This document shows positions 8,857 through 15,230 of a DNA stretch of 62,489 bases, in pieces; within the stretch, counting starts at the first letter, position 1; the number at the start of each line of letters is the position of its first letter. The position numbers and the translations under genes are program-made. This stretch comes from Paracraurococcus lichenis (lineage in GTDB: Bacteria; Pseudomonadota; Alphaproteobacteria; Acetobacterales; Acetobacteraceae), in the NCBI RefSeq assembly GCF_030657435.1, contig NZ_JAUTWS010000038.1:1-62489 (forward strand). Reading direction: 5' to 3'. Under the pieces are notes generated by a model. That model worked only from the letters and a program-made list of their open reading frames with translations, did not search any database and was not told the DNA's origin.

Positions 8857-9344
8857 CAATCGATCTCTCCGTCATTTACCGCAAAGCACTCCGCATGTTC
8901 CCGTTGCGGGTTCGCTTGGCGATGTTCGTCGGGATCGTGCTTGCCGAAGCGGCAAAGGGATGTGTGACGCTGGGTAACCAGTTCGACGCGTTCGGTCCGG
9001 GTAAGCAGATCGATGTCGCCAAGCTTGAGTATTACCAGTGGTGGGCTATCGGCATCATAGCTGCCGTCGGTGTGGCTGCGGCGTGGCACGCATTCACGCA
9101 AGTCGTCTTGAAGCAGGTTGATCCCTACGAAGAGGGGGAGAAGAACGTCAAGTTCATCAAGCTGATCATGGAGGAGGCCGGGCTCAGCAAGGTGCAGACC
9201 AAGCTGGTGTGGAACGCCGTCGCCAAGCGCATGGCTGATGAGATCAAGGTCGGGACGGTGCTGACGAGAGCGAACCTCGAGGGCTTTACCCAGCAAGCGA
9301 TTATTGAGACGCGACCTGCGGCAGAGCGGGGCGCCGGGGAATAA
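8853..9344 (+). CDS. Unknown membrane protein, second gene of the cargo pair
   Basis: This encodes 163 residues with two membrane segments, near 18-38 (PLRVRLAMFVGIVLAEAAKG) and 62-85 (YYQWWAIGIIAAVGVAAAWH). A charged C-terminal half that may be helical follows (KNVKFIKLIMEEAGLSKVQT). It starts inside the stop codon of the preceding membrane-protein gene (ATGA at 8853-8856), strong evidence of co-translation. It ends 37 bases before the conserved hairpin repeat, the likely end of the transcript. A holin-like reading is possible from size and two segments, but the long soluble tail is unusual for a holin. Confidence 0.6.
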   Translation: MTIDLSVIYRKALRMFPLRVRLAMFVGIVLAEAAKGCVTLGNQFDAFGPGKQIDVAKLEYYQWWAIGIIAAVGVAAAWHAFTQVVLKQVDPYEEGEKNVKFIKLIMEEAGLSKVQTKLVWNAVAKRMADEIKVGTVLTRANLEGFTQQAIIETRPAAERGAGE

Positions 9345-9354
9345 TCAGATTGAC

Positions 9355-9405
9355 GGGGCAGTTTCTGGCTGCCCCGTGCTGCCCCTGTGAGGGTCGTACA
9401 GGGGC
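9355..9405. repeat. Tandem hairpins ending the membrane-pair transcript (repeat copy 2)
   Basis: The first hairpin pairs GGGGCA (9355-9360) with TGCCCC (9370-9375). The second pairs GCCCCTGT (9381-9388) with ACAGGGGC (9398-9405) around the loop GAGGGTCGT. The second stem-loop is identical over 25 bases to 10488-10512. Both copies lie 11 to 70 bases past a stop codon. There is no following T-run, so factor-independent termination would be atypical. Confidence 0.6.
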
Positions 9406-9545
9406 TGCTGCCCGTGTCCCGTGCTTGTGCAGCGCTCATCGCTACGGGAACCCCGAGAAGGCCATAGAGGGCGTGCGGCAGAGGGAGTTGCCTTGACAGC
9501 TCACTCGGCTTGTTCGCCCATGGTTGCTGGTTGGGGAGACTACTG

Positions 9546-10421
9546 GTGCTAGACAATAGTGGTCAGCGTCCTGCAAAGGACATAAACTTAGTCTTCAGAA
9601 TGCAGCTTTTTGAAGCAATCGCAACTCGTGAGGCGGACCTCTTCGCATCCCTGTTAGATACGGCAAGTGCCACGCATCTCTTTGAGGTTTCTGTGGACCG
9701 AGCTAAGCGCGCACTTGATAGCCGCTCGGCGACCGCTGAATTTGGTGCGGCGTGCGTTGAACTCATCCGACTACGCCCCGAGGGCAGAGTTCATCTAACA
9801 AGGGTCTTTGCTCAGGATCACAACGCAATTCAGCGGGGAATCGCGGGTGCGGATCTAGGCAAGCTCGTCGCAATTAGGCGCAGCTCCAGAGATTTCGAGC
9901 ATACTCTGGACAAAATTGATGCTGCTGCGTTTAAGAGTTCACTGATCGATGCTCGATACAAAGGTGGAGTTTTCCCTTCTGACTTCCAACGAGTCCTACT
10001 TGAAGTGGCGCATCAGGCAATGAGAGGGCTCAGCGTAAGAGTCATAGACCGAGGCGATCGCGCATGGCCATTTAACAAGCAAGATGACGCGGACGTACCT
10101 GCATCCGATCGCTTCGTTCGAATCGATGATAACCGACCCGATGTGGAGGAGGCAGCAGACGCTTTAGAGAAAATCAAAGATCGGATTACGGGAGACAACC
10201 GAAGTGTCGTGCTCAAAGAGGAGCGCGATGCGCTGGCTAGCGAAATCATGATCCTCATTGGCATGCTTCAGCAGCGTGCTGTCCGTCTCGGGTATGTCCA
10301 AAGCGTCCTAGTAGGCAAGGGTACGCTTGGCTACATCAAAGGCAGATTCAAGGACGACATCATGGCGGCGCTGGTTGGTAAGGCTGTCGAGCATCTCTTG
10401 AAAATCGGTACTGGGCATTAG
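9546..10421 (+). CDS. Unknown cargo protein of the prophage
   Basis: This encodes about 291 residues. I start at GTG 9546 because GGGGAG lies seven bases upstream; an ATG at 9510 in the same frame has no site, and ATG 9601 is a shorter alternative. The protein is soluble, largely helical and charged, for example FEAIATREADLFASLLDTAS, DVEEAADALEKIKDRITGDN and ASEIMILIGMLQQRAVRLGY. No catalytic motif or known fold is recognised. It is flanked on both sides by the identical hairpin repeat, as if it were a discrete transcription unit. Codon use is less GC-rich than in the host genes. Confidence 0.6.
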   Translation: MLDNSGQRPAKDINLVFRMQLFEAIATREADLFASLLDTASATHLFEVSVDRAKRALDSRSATAEFGAACVELIRLRPEGRVHLTRVFAQDHNAIQRGIAGADLGKLVAIRRSSRDFEHTLDKIDAAAFKSSLIDARYKGGVFPSDFQRVLLEVAHQAMRGLSVRVIDRGDRAWPFNKQDDADVPASDRFVRIDDNRPDVEEAADALEKIKDRITGDNRSVVLKEERDALASEIMILIGMLQQRAVRLGYVQSVLVGKGTLGYIKGRFKDDIMAALVGKAVEHLLKIGTGH

Positions 10422-10487
10422 CTACGATCGCAAATGGCCCACGAGATCCACACTTTGCGACAATCAAGGCAATGCGCACCGCGCTGT

Positions 10488-10512
10488 GCCCCTGTGAGGG
10501 TCGTACAGGGGC
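10488..10512. repeat. Hairpin repeat copy 3
   Basis: This is a 25-base stem-loop with 8-bp arms GCCCCTGT / ACAGGGGC and loop GAGGGTCGT, identical to 9381-9405. It lies 67 bases after the preceding gene and before a convergent small gene. It is probably a terminator or a structured intergenic element shared by cargo units. Confidence 0.6.
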
Positions 10513-10570
10513 TCTGTGCCGTGAAGGGCTGTAGGGGTGGGGAGTGAGTGTCAGGGCCGCCAGCGCGCAG

Positions 10571-10816
10571 CTAGGCGCGATAGCCGTCGTCGGTGAGCAG
10601 GAACATCAGTACCTGATCGACAGTGAGATCGCCGTCACGCAAGCCTTGTCGGTGGCACACTGCATCCCACCACTGCTCATCCAAGGCATTGTAGGCCGCA
10701 CCAGCTTCCATCCTCTGTGCCTTGGTCCTGTACTGCTTCTTGCGCGCTGCCAAGGCTTTGATCTTCTCGTTCAGTGTCGCGATGGCGCGCTGCATGCGCT
10801 CTTGTTCTCGTGTCAT
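10571..10816 (-). CDS. Small unknown phage protein with charged coiled-coil start
   Basis: This encodes 81 residues. The first ~35 (MTREQERMQRAIATLNEKIK and on) are strongly basic and heptad-like, followed by AYNALDEQWWDAVCHRQG and a C-terminal LTVDQVLMFLLTDDG. No domain is recognised. The ribosome site is weak, and it lies opposite the rightward cargo genes, so it is supported mainly by its coherent composition. It could be a small DNA-binding or regulatory protein, which is speculative. Confidence 0.4.
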   Translation of the reverse strand: MTREQERMQRAIATLNEKIKALAARKKQYRTKAQRMEAGAAYNALDEQWWDAVCHRQGLRDGDLTVDQVLMFLLTDDGYRA

Positions 10817-10994
10817 GCCGTAATTTAACGCCTACTGTCGCTGCCTGTCAGTATGTATGTGATGTCGATACATGCAGCGGGTATGGGGGCTGCGGTAACG
10901 CTCTTGCTCAACACTCTGAATTCGCCCTTGTAGGAACCTTCGCCCATGTTCTACGTTTGTTCGCGCTATCTGAGCCAACGTGGCGAGGGCTGTC

Positions 10995-11228
10995 ATGCAG
11001 GTCAAAGACCTTAGGCAGGGTGAGGGCATCACCTTTGACTGCGGCTGCCGCACCCTCATGTTCAGCCGCCGCGAGCTGATCAACGCCTTCGGGGCTGACA
11101 CGCCGCTGGAGCACATCGGTCTGCGTTACCGGTGCAGCCGATGCGACATGCCGGCTCAGAGAGCCTGGGCAAGTTGGGTGGCGGTAGAAGGCGAGCATGT
11201 TAGGGAGCAGACTGTGTTCCCATGGTGA
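10995..11228 (+). CDS. Small cysteine-containing protein, paralogue A
   Basis: This encodes 77 residues starting MQVKDLRQGEGITFDCGCRT, at an ATG with GAGG six bases upstream. It carries CxC (DCGCRT) and CxxC (RCSRCD) pairs around the conserved core RRELINAFGAD, a layout suggesting a small zinc-ribbon fold. A second copy in opposite orientation at 13563-13796 is very similar, sharing ELINAFGAD and near-identical DNA across that core. Zinc ribbons of this size in phages are often nucleic-acid binding or adaptor proteins. Function is unknown. Confidence 0.6.
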   Translation: MQVKDLRQGEGITFDCGCRTLMFSRRELINAFGADTPLEHIGLRYRCSRCDMPAQRAWASWVAVEGEHVREQTVFPW

Positions 11229-11323
11229 GCGGCTTTGCCGCGATTGATCTGATCAACCGTTGAGCACCACTCAGCTGGCTTCGCTCCTGCCGGTAAGTAC
11301 CGGGTACATTCAGGAGAATTACG

Positions 11324-11602
11324 ATGACCGGCGTAGAGGAATTGAGGCTTCAAGGTTTTCTCTTCATCGTGCGTGCCACGCTTGAGGTGGCGCAGATGCA
11401 GGAGATGATGATGTGGCTGCATGAGCATGCCCCCGGCGATGCGTGTGGCCTGTCGCCGAGTGAAACAGAGATGATCCTTGCGCGCTGCCGTGTAGTGCAG
11501 CATGCCGGCAATGATCCGCTGTCACTGCGCAATACGATCCATGTTGGTTTTTTCGATGCAGGACATGCCGCGCTGTTTAAGTTGACCTGGGTAGGGCTCT
11601 AG
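11324..11602 (+). CDS. Small unknown phage protein, 3' end formed by an inserted element
   Basis: This encodes 92 residues with a good ribosome site (AGGAGA, seven bases before the ATG). Visible features are helical segments (LQGFLFIVRATLEVAQMQEM, then MMMWLHEHAPGD) and a SPSETEMILARCR stretch; no domain is recognised. The stop codon (11600-11602) lies inside the left terminal repeat of the inverted-repeat element at 11599-11833. The original C-terminus may therefore have been replaced or trimmed by that insertion. Confidence 0.5.
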   Translation: MTGVEELRLQGFLFIVRATLEVAQMQEMMMWLHEHAPGDACGLSPSETEMILARCRVVQHAGNDPLSLRNTIHVGFFDAGHAALFKLTWVGL

Positions 11603-11833
11603 TACCTCGGCACAGTGATTTTGACCGGTTGGCCGGCCGGTTTCTTACGGTCAAGCATTGGGCGAGGTCATGCGGCGGGGCGGCGGACGGCAACAACTTG
11701 CAGTGGCGAGAATTTCTTCCGCTGGAAGCTATGCCCGCCTCGTGGTCGAGGACAGGGCTTCAAACCGACAACAAAATGGGCCGGATCGTTCTGGGGTAGC
11801 CAACCGGTCAAAACCACAGTGCAGAGGTACTAG
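11599..11833. mobile_element. MITE-like element with 35-bp terminal inverted repeats
   Basis: Bases 11599-11633 and 11799-11833 are inverted copies that agree at 32 of 35 positions by my alignment; the inner 15 (TTTTGACCGGTTGGC) match exactly. The interior is about 165 bases and has no credible gene. Both outer ends read CTAG, which could be a 4-bp target duplication or the element tip. A small internally deleted insertion sequence mobilised in trans is the simplest reading. No transposase is visible in this window. Confidence 0.65.
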
Positions 11834-11866
11834 TAAAGTCTTGCCGCATGGCTGCCATGCGATTGG

Positions 11867-12181
11867 TCAGACGTAGCGGCCAGCGTTCTCGGCCGCCGTC
11901 TTGCGGCTATGGCAGGGTTTGCACAGACTCTGAAGGTTGGTGGGGTCAAGGCGGCGGTGCGGTGCCGCCTTCACCGGTTCGATGTGATCGACCTCGTTCG
12001 CCTCTATCAGCTTGCCTTCCAGCAGGCAGTGTTCACACAGGGGATGGAGTGCGAGGTGCGCTGCCCGTAGCTTCTGCCATTGCCGGTCGTAGGTTCGCTG
12101 CCTCGTCCGGTTGGCTTCCTGGACGTGAATGGCGTCGCGGCCCAGCGTAGGCGCCGCGTGTTTTGGTGGTGTTTTCGGCAT
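11867..12181 (-). CDS. HNH endonuclease, phage packaging type
   Basis: This encodes 104 residues. The HNH motif reads PLCEHCLLEGKLIEANEVDH, then LDPTNLQSLCKPCHSRKTA. The paired CxxC knuckles bind zinc, DHIEP supplies the catalytic His, and the Asn and final His complete the motif. The basic start (RTRQRTYDRQWQKLRAAHL) is typical of HK97-like phage HNH proteins, which support terminase cleavage at the packaging site. These genes usually touch the small terminase gene. Here it has the same orientation but lies 4.1 kb away, behind inserted cargo. Confidence 0.92.
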   Translation of the reverse strand: MPKTPPKHAAPTLGRDAIHVQEANRTRQRTYDRQWQKLRAAHLALHPLCEHCLLEGKLIEANEVDHIEPVKAAPHRRLDPTNLQSLCKPCHSRKTAAENAGRYV

Positions 12182-12342
12182 CGCTCTCCGCTCGGTTGTG
12201 CAGAGATATTTACCCGTTGCTGCCCCCTAAAGTCCGCCAGGGCAGCTACCGCTTGCTGGCGACATCACGGATCGACGAACTGTGCCCAGTTGCCCACCTT
12301 AAAGCGTATGCTTGGCGACATTGCTGCCTTCAGGATCGTCGA

Positions 12343-13566
12343 ATGCAAAAGCATGCTGCACTGACAATCTTTGGGCTTGTATTTGGCATTGCTATGCTCG
12401 CTTGGGTTGAGCCAAACACATCGGGTGGCGCTTCGCTCCTCGTGGTACTCTGCATCTTTATAGCGAACGCCTCTGGTGCGGCGTTTGGTATTTCAAAGCC
12501 GGATGCAACGAAGCCGAAAGCTGCCGCACCGCCACAGAGTAAGAGCTCTGTGCGATCAGCAAAAAAGCGTTTGTATCTGCTGCCATTCCTACTAATCGCA
12601 GCTCAAATGCTAAATGCATGTTCAGCAGATACGCCAACAGCATCACGAGGAGGTTTGGTTGGTGGTATTTCAGGTGCTTTGGGAAGTAAGCGTGAGGGGT
12701 GGGAAGCTAGTGCAGCGGAGCAGACTGCTGAGCGGACAAAACGGTTAGAAGCAGCCGAACAACGGCGAGAACAACAAGTGTTAGAGCTTCGGCGACGGCA
12801 ACTATCGCTGGAGGCGCGGCAACAGGCACGGGAGCCACAACCTTCCCAATCAGCTATTCTGGGAGCGCTACTAGGAAACGAGTCGGATGCGTCTTCTCGG
12901 ATTTGGAATTTCGGGGTGGCACGAAGAGAGTCGAGGGAAGGCGGACTTGCGACAAGACGGCCTCTCGTTCCAGCTAGGATGTTCTTGCGTTCTGACCAGA
13001 TTCCACCGCCCCGCGTTGCGGCATATGGCGTAGTTGCTTTACGCGCACGGCCAACCCCGGCGACCGAAGCGCGACTGCGCGCTGCCTGTACTGCTTTTCT
13101 CGCCTCGTTGCCCGAGCGACAGTCACTTCCATCTAGCGTTCCTGAAAAGGATCTGATGTTAACCATCTGGCCAATTTTCACGGCCGGTGATGCCGCGAAT
13201 ACCGACTTTGGGTGCGACTACCTTTTGGCGAACTACGATCTGCATGCCGGACTATCCGCCATCCAGGATGCTGAGCTACAAGGCGCCAGTCTGACAGGGC
13301 GCGGCCCATACCTCATTGGCTGGTCACCGTCGAACACGCGCGGTGTCCGCGACGCTGTGGTACTAGTAGTGGATACATCATCCTTCGAAAGCCAACAAAG
13401 CTTCGACGAGGCATTTCTGTTCTGGCAGCGGAAGATCGTTGAAGATCCTCAGCTCTGGCGTTCAGGGTTTTCGTTGGAACGCGTTCGCTTGGCCATCCGC
13501 GATTTCGTCGACAAATACGGCCAAGGCATCCTCGACAGCATCAAGCTCGTGAAGCTGGGCGATTAG
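12343..13566 (+). CDS. Unknown membrane-anchored protein with coiled coil
   Basis: This encodes about 407 residues from ATG 12343; a GC-poor open stretch upstream to 12163 is probably not coding. The N-terminus has two hydrophobic segments (ALTIFGLVFGIAMLAW and ASLLVVLCIFIANASGAAFG), then a third near 80-97 (LYLLPFLLIAAQMLNACSAD). A charged coiled coil (ERTKRLEAAEQRREQQVLEL) follows. The soluble C-terminal domain of about 230 residues has alternating strands and helices (YLIGWSPSNTRGVRDAVVLV, LWRSGFSLERVRLAIRDFVD). LNAC resembles a lipobox but is too far inside for a signal peptide from this start. No family is recognised. Confidence 0.55.
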   Translation: MQKHAALTIFGLVFGIAMLAWVEPNTSGGASLLVVLCIFIANASGAAFGISKPDATKPKAAAPPQSKSSVRSAKKRLYLLPFLLIAAQMLNACSADTPTASRGGLVGGISGALGSKREGWEASAAEQTAERTKRLEAAEQRREQQVLELRRRQLSLEARQQAREPQPSQSAILGALLGNESDASSRIWNFGVARRESREGGLATRRPLVPARMFLRSDQIPPPRVAAYGVVALRARPTPATEARLRAACTAFLASLPERQSLPSSVPEKDLMLTIWPIFTAGDAANTDFGCDYLLANYDLHAGLSAIQDAELQGASLTGRGPYLIGWSPSNTRGVRDAVVLVVDTSSFESQQSFDEAFLFWQRKIVEDPQLWRSGFSLERVRLAIRDFVDKYGQGILDSIKLVKLGD

Positions 13567-13796
13567 GCCGTTAACCGCTGTTGTGCCTCCGCATGACGCC
13601 TGGCTCGCTTTGTGAGCCAGGCGCCATGCGCGGGCGTGTCGCACTGGCTGTACCTGTAGCGCAGCCCGATGTTCTCCAGAGGCATGTCAGCCCCGAAGGC
13701 GTTGATCAGCTCTCGCTTGCCAAAGGCGTGAGTACGGCAAGGGCAGACAAAGGAGGTGCCTTCGTCTGCCTTTAGATCGCCGACTGTCGCCTGCAT
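13563..13796 (-). CDS. Small cysteine-containing protein, paralogue B
   Basis: This encodes 77 residues, paralogous to the protein at 10995-11228 but on the other strand. It shares KRELINAFGADMPLENIGLR with it. The first cysteine pair is kept (VCPCRT), but the second is reduced: YRYSQCD has Tyr where the other copy has Cys, so a four-cysteine zinc site would be incomplete. The tail differs (RARRHAEAQQRLTA). Its stop overlaps the end of the convergent membrane-protein gene. Function is unknown; it may have lost metal binding. Confidence 0.6.
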   Translation of the reverse strand: MQATVGDLKADEGTSFVCPCRTHAFGKRELINAFGADMPLENIGLRYRYSQCDTPAHGAWLTKRARRHAEAQQRLTA

Positions 13797-13881
13797 GGCT
13801 ACATCGCTCCGATGTGTAGCAACAAAAGTAGAACATGCGGGCTGGTTTCGGCAAACACTGACCGGCGCTGGTCTTTGCCGC

Positions 13882-14604
13882 TCAGAACGCCACTGTCCAT
13901 CCAGTCTCGGTGGGGGTGATACGATCCGAGTGAAAGGACCGGGTTCCCCGGAGCAGCCATACTCCGGCGAGTTCCTGATCCCGCCATGCTAGCAAGACCA
14001 GGAAGTCACCGACCACTGCCTGGCGCTCGCCACGCTTGTCGTTCTCCGGGTACAGCGCGCTTGCCGGGCACCGCTCATTGAGGTCGTCGTGGCCTGCCGT
14101 GGTGCCGTTCATGCCCGGCGCGACCAGCGCGTCGTACACCTCATTCCGCCAAGCTCGGGTGCTGACCGCCATCTGCGCGTCGAGGGCGTAGTGGTAATTC
14201 CGGAAGCGAAGCCGGTACTCCAAGCCGTTCAGCCGGGCGAAGCCGTTGGCCAAGTGGTTGGACTGGGTCCAGACGTGGACCTCCCCGCTCAGCTTCGGCG
14301 CGGTGAGCCGATTGGGCATGACAGGCTCAGCGAGTGAGGGCTGCTGCGTGAAGCTGGCGTCCTCACCGACACCCTCCTTACGCTCAAACTGCTCGATTGC
14401 CTGCTTGAGCGTAGCGCGATAGCTGGGATCGCTAATCACGGCCTGTCCGTCGAATCTCTTGGCCTCCAACTGAGCACGTAAAGCTGCGGCCTGCTGCTGG
14501 CGGCTGGCGATGTCGTCCATTAGCGCTGTGCTTTCCTCCTGCACGGCGTCCTCGATGGAGCGCTTTTCGCGCAGATAGCCCCTGATGGAATGCAGCTTGT
14601 TCAT
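13882..14604 (-). CDS. Unknown phage protein with N-terminal coiled coil
   Basis: This encodes 240 residues starting MNKLHSIRGYLREKRSIEDA, fixed by an excellent ribosome site (AAGGGAG, five bases upstream); the frame extends further but is non-coding in character. Residues 1-60 are a coiled coil (ALMDDIASRQQQAAALRAQL). The C-terminal half is beta-rich with aromatics (YRLRFRNYHYALDAQMAVST, QELAGVWLLRGTRSFHSDRI). No family is recognised. A promoter with a perfect 12-bp palindrome lies upstream, so it is probably separately regulated. Confidence 0.6.
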   Translation of the reverse strand: MNKLHSIRGYLREKRSIEDAVQEESTALMDDIASRQQQAAALRAQLEAKRFDGQAVISDPSYRATLKQAIEQFERKEGVGEDASFTQQPSLAEPVMPNRLTAPKLSGEVHVWTQSNHLANGFARLNGLEYRLRFRNYHYALDAQMAVSTRAWRNEVYDALVAPGMNGTTAGHDDLNERCPASALYPENDKRGERQAVVGDFLVLLAWRDQELAGVWLLRGTRSFHSDRITPTETGWTVAF

Positions 14605-14664
14605 GTGAACTCCCTTCGATGTCTTGGTATTTGAGAAGTGCGAATCTGTGCTGCTCGCTGAGGA

Positions 14665-14687
14665 CTTATACGAACTACCAGCTGGTA
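14665..14687 (-). promoter_or_regulatory. Leftward promoter with palindromic operator
   Basis: On the minus strand a -10-like TATAAG (14670-14665) is preceded by a 17-base spacer and a weak -35 (TCGCAA). The spacer begins with TACCAGCTGGTA (14676-14687), a perfect 12-bp palindrome. A repressor bound there would block the promoter of the coiled-coil gene that starts 61 bases further on. The palindrome is seen directly; the operator role is inferred. Confidence 0.45.
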
Positions 14688-14964
14688 TTGCGATTTTTTT
14701 CATTGGTGAGCTGGCAGATAACGCCATGAACTCCTGACTGGTGCTGGTTGGAGTTACCCCTATTTGGCTATGGCTCAGATCCAGACCCAATGAACCAATA
14801 CCGTCGCGCTGCGAATAGCAGCGCATGTGGTGCTAGCGCAGCGGCGAAGACGCGAGCACAGCACCCATCCGGTCAGATCCATATGTGTGTGATCAGGCAG
14901 GTGAATGGAAGAGACGTCTTATGTCGTGGCACCTGCGTCGCTTTGCGCCTTGCTGCCCCGACAT

Positions 14965-14991
14965 CAAACACCGGACTACGCCCGGTGTTTG
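14965..14991 (+). terminator. Stem-loop, possible terminator or regulatory hairpin
   Basis: CAAACACCGG (14965-14974) pairs perfectly with CCGGTGTTTG (14982-14991) around a 7-base loop. No T-run follows on either strand. It lies about 240 bases before the helicase start, so attenuation of a helicase leader transcript is one possibility. Confidence 0.4.
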
Positions 14992-15027
14992 AGGAGCAAT
15001 TGGTGTTCGAGCTGGATGGATCGGAGG

Positions 15028-15045
15028 GATTCCACCGATTCCACC
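15028..15045 (+). repeat. Tandem 9-bp repeat upstream of the helicase gene
   Basis: GATTCCACC is repeated twice head-to-tail, followed within nine bases by the AT-rich TATATACTATA. The pair could be iterons of a replication origin or an activator site. Two copies are too few to decide. Confidence 0.35.
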
Positions 15046-15230
15046 CACACCACTATATACTATAGAGTTTCTGGGTGAACAAAACTGATCTGCGGACGGC
15101 CAAGATTTGGCCGGCACGAGCAGCCGGAATTTCCCCCGCCACGGACGAAAAATATCGCGCAATTTTGGGGTCGGCGTGTAAACCCGAGTTAGGCGGCAAA
15201 CGCCCAACAACAAGAACCGAAGAGGCACCA

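Larger units (their letters stand above)
14605..15230. other. 626-base divergent regulatory region in the prophage
   Basis: I find no convincing gene between the leftward coiled-coil gene and the rightward helicase gene. The stretch holds a leftward promoter with a palindrome, a strong stem-loop at 14965-14991 and a tandem 9-bp repeat at 15028-15045. An AT-rich TATATACTATA follows at about 15054. A frame at 14748-15065 lacks a ribosome site. The layout, with opposite promoters, operator-like repeats and an AT-rich patch beside a helicase gene, would suit an early control region or a replication origin. Confidence 0.45.

Noticed and set aside
8433..9296. Frame of 287 codons opposite the membrane-protein pair
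   Set aside because: The opposite strand has coherent membrane proteins, coupled start and stop and better codon pattern.
12343..13566. Lipoprotein call based on LNAC
   Set aside because: The cysteine is about 95 residues from the likely start, behind two other hydrophobic segments, so it is not a standard lipoprotein signal.
14748..15065. Frame of 105 codons in the divergent prophage region
   Set aside because: It has no ribosome site at any start, an incoherent sequence, and overlaps the stem-loop and tandem repeat.
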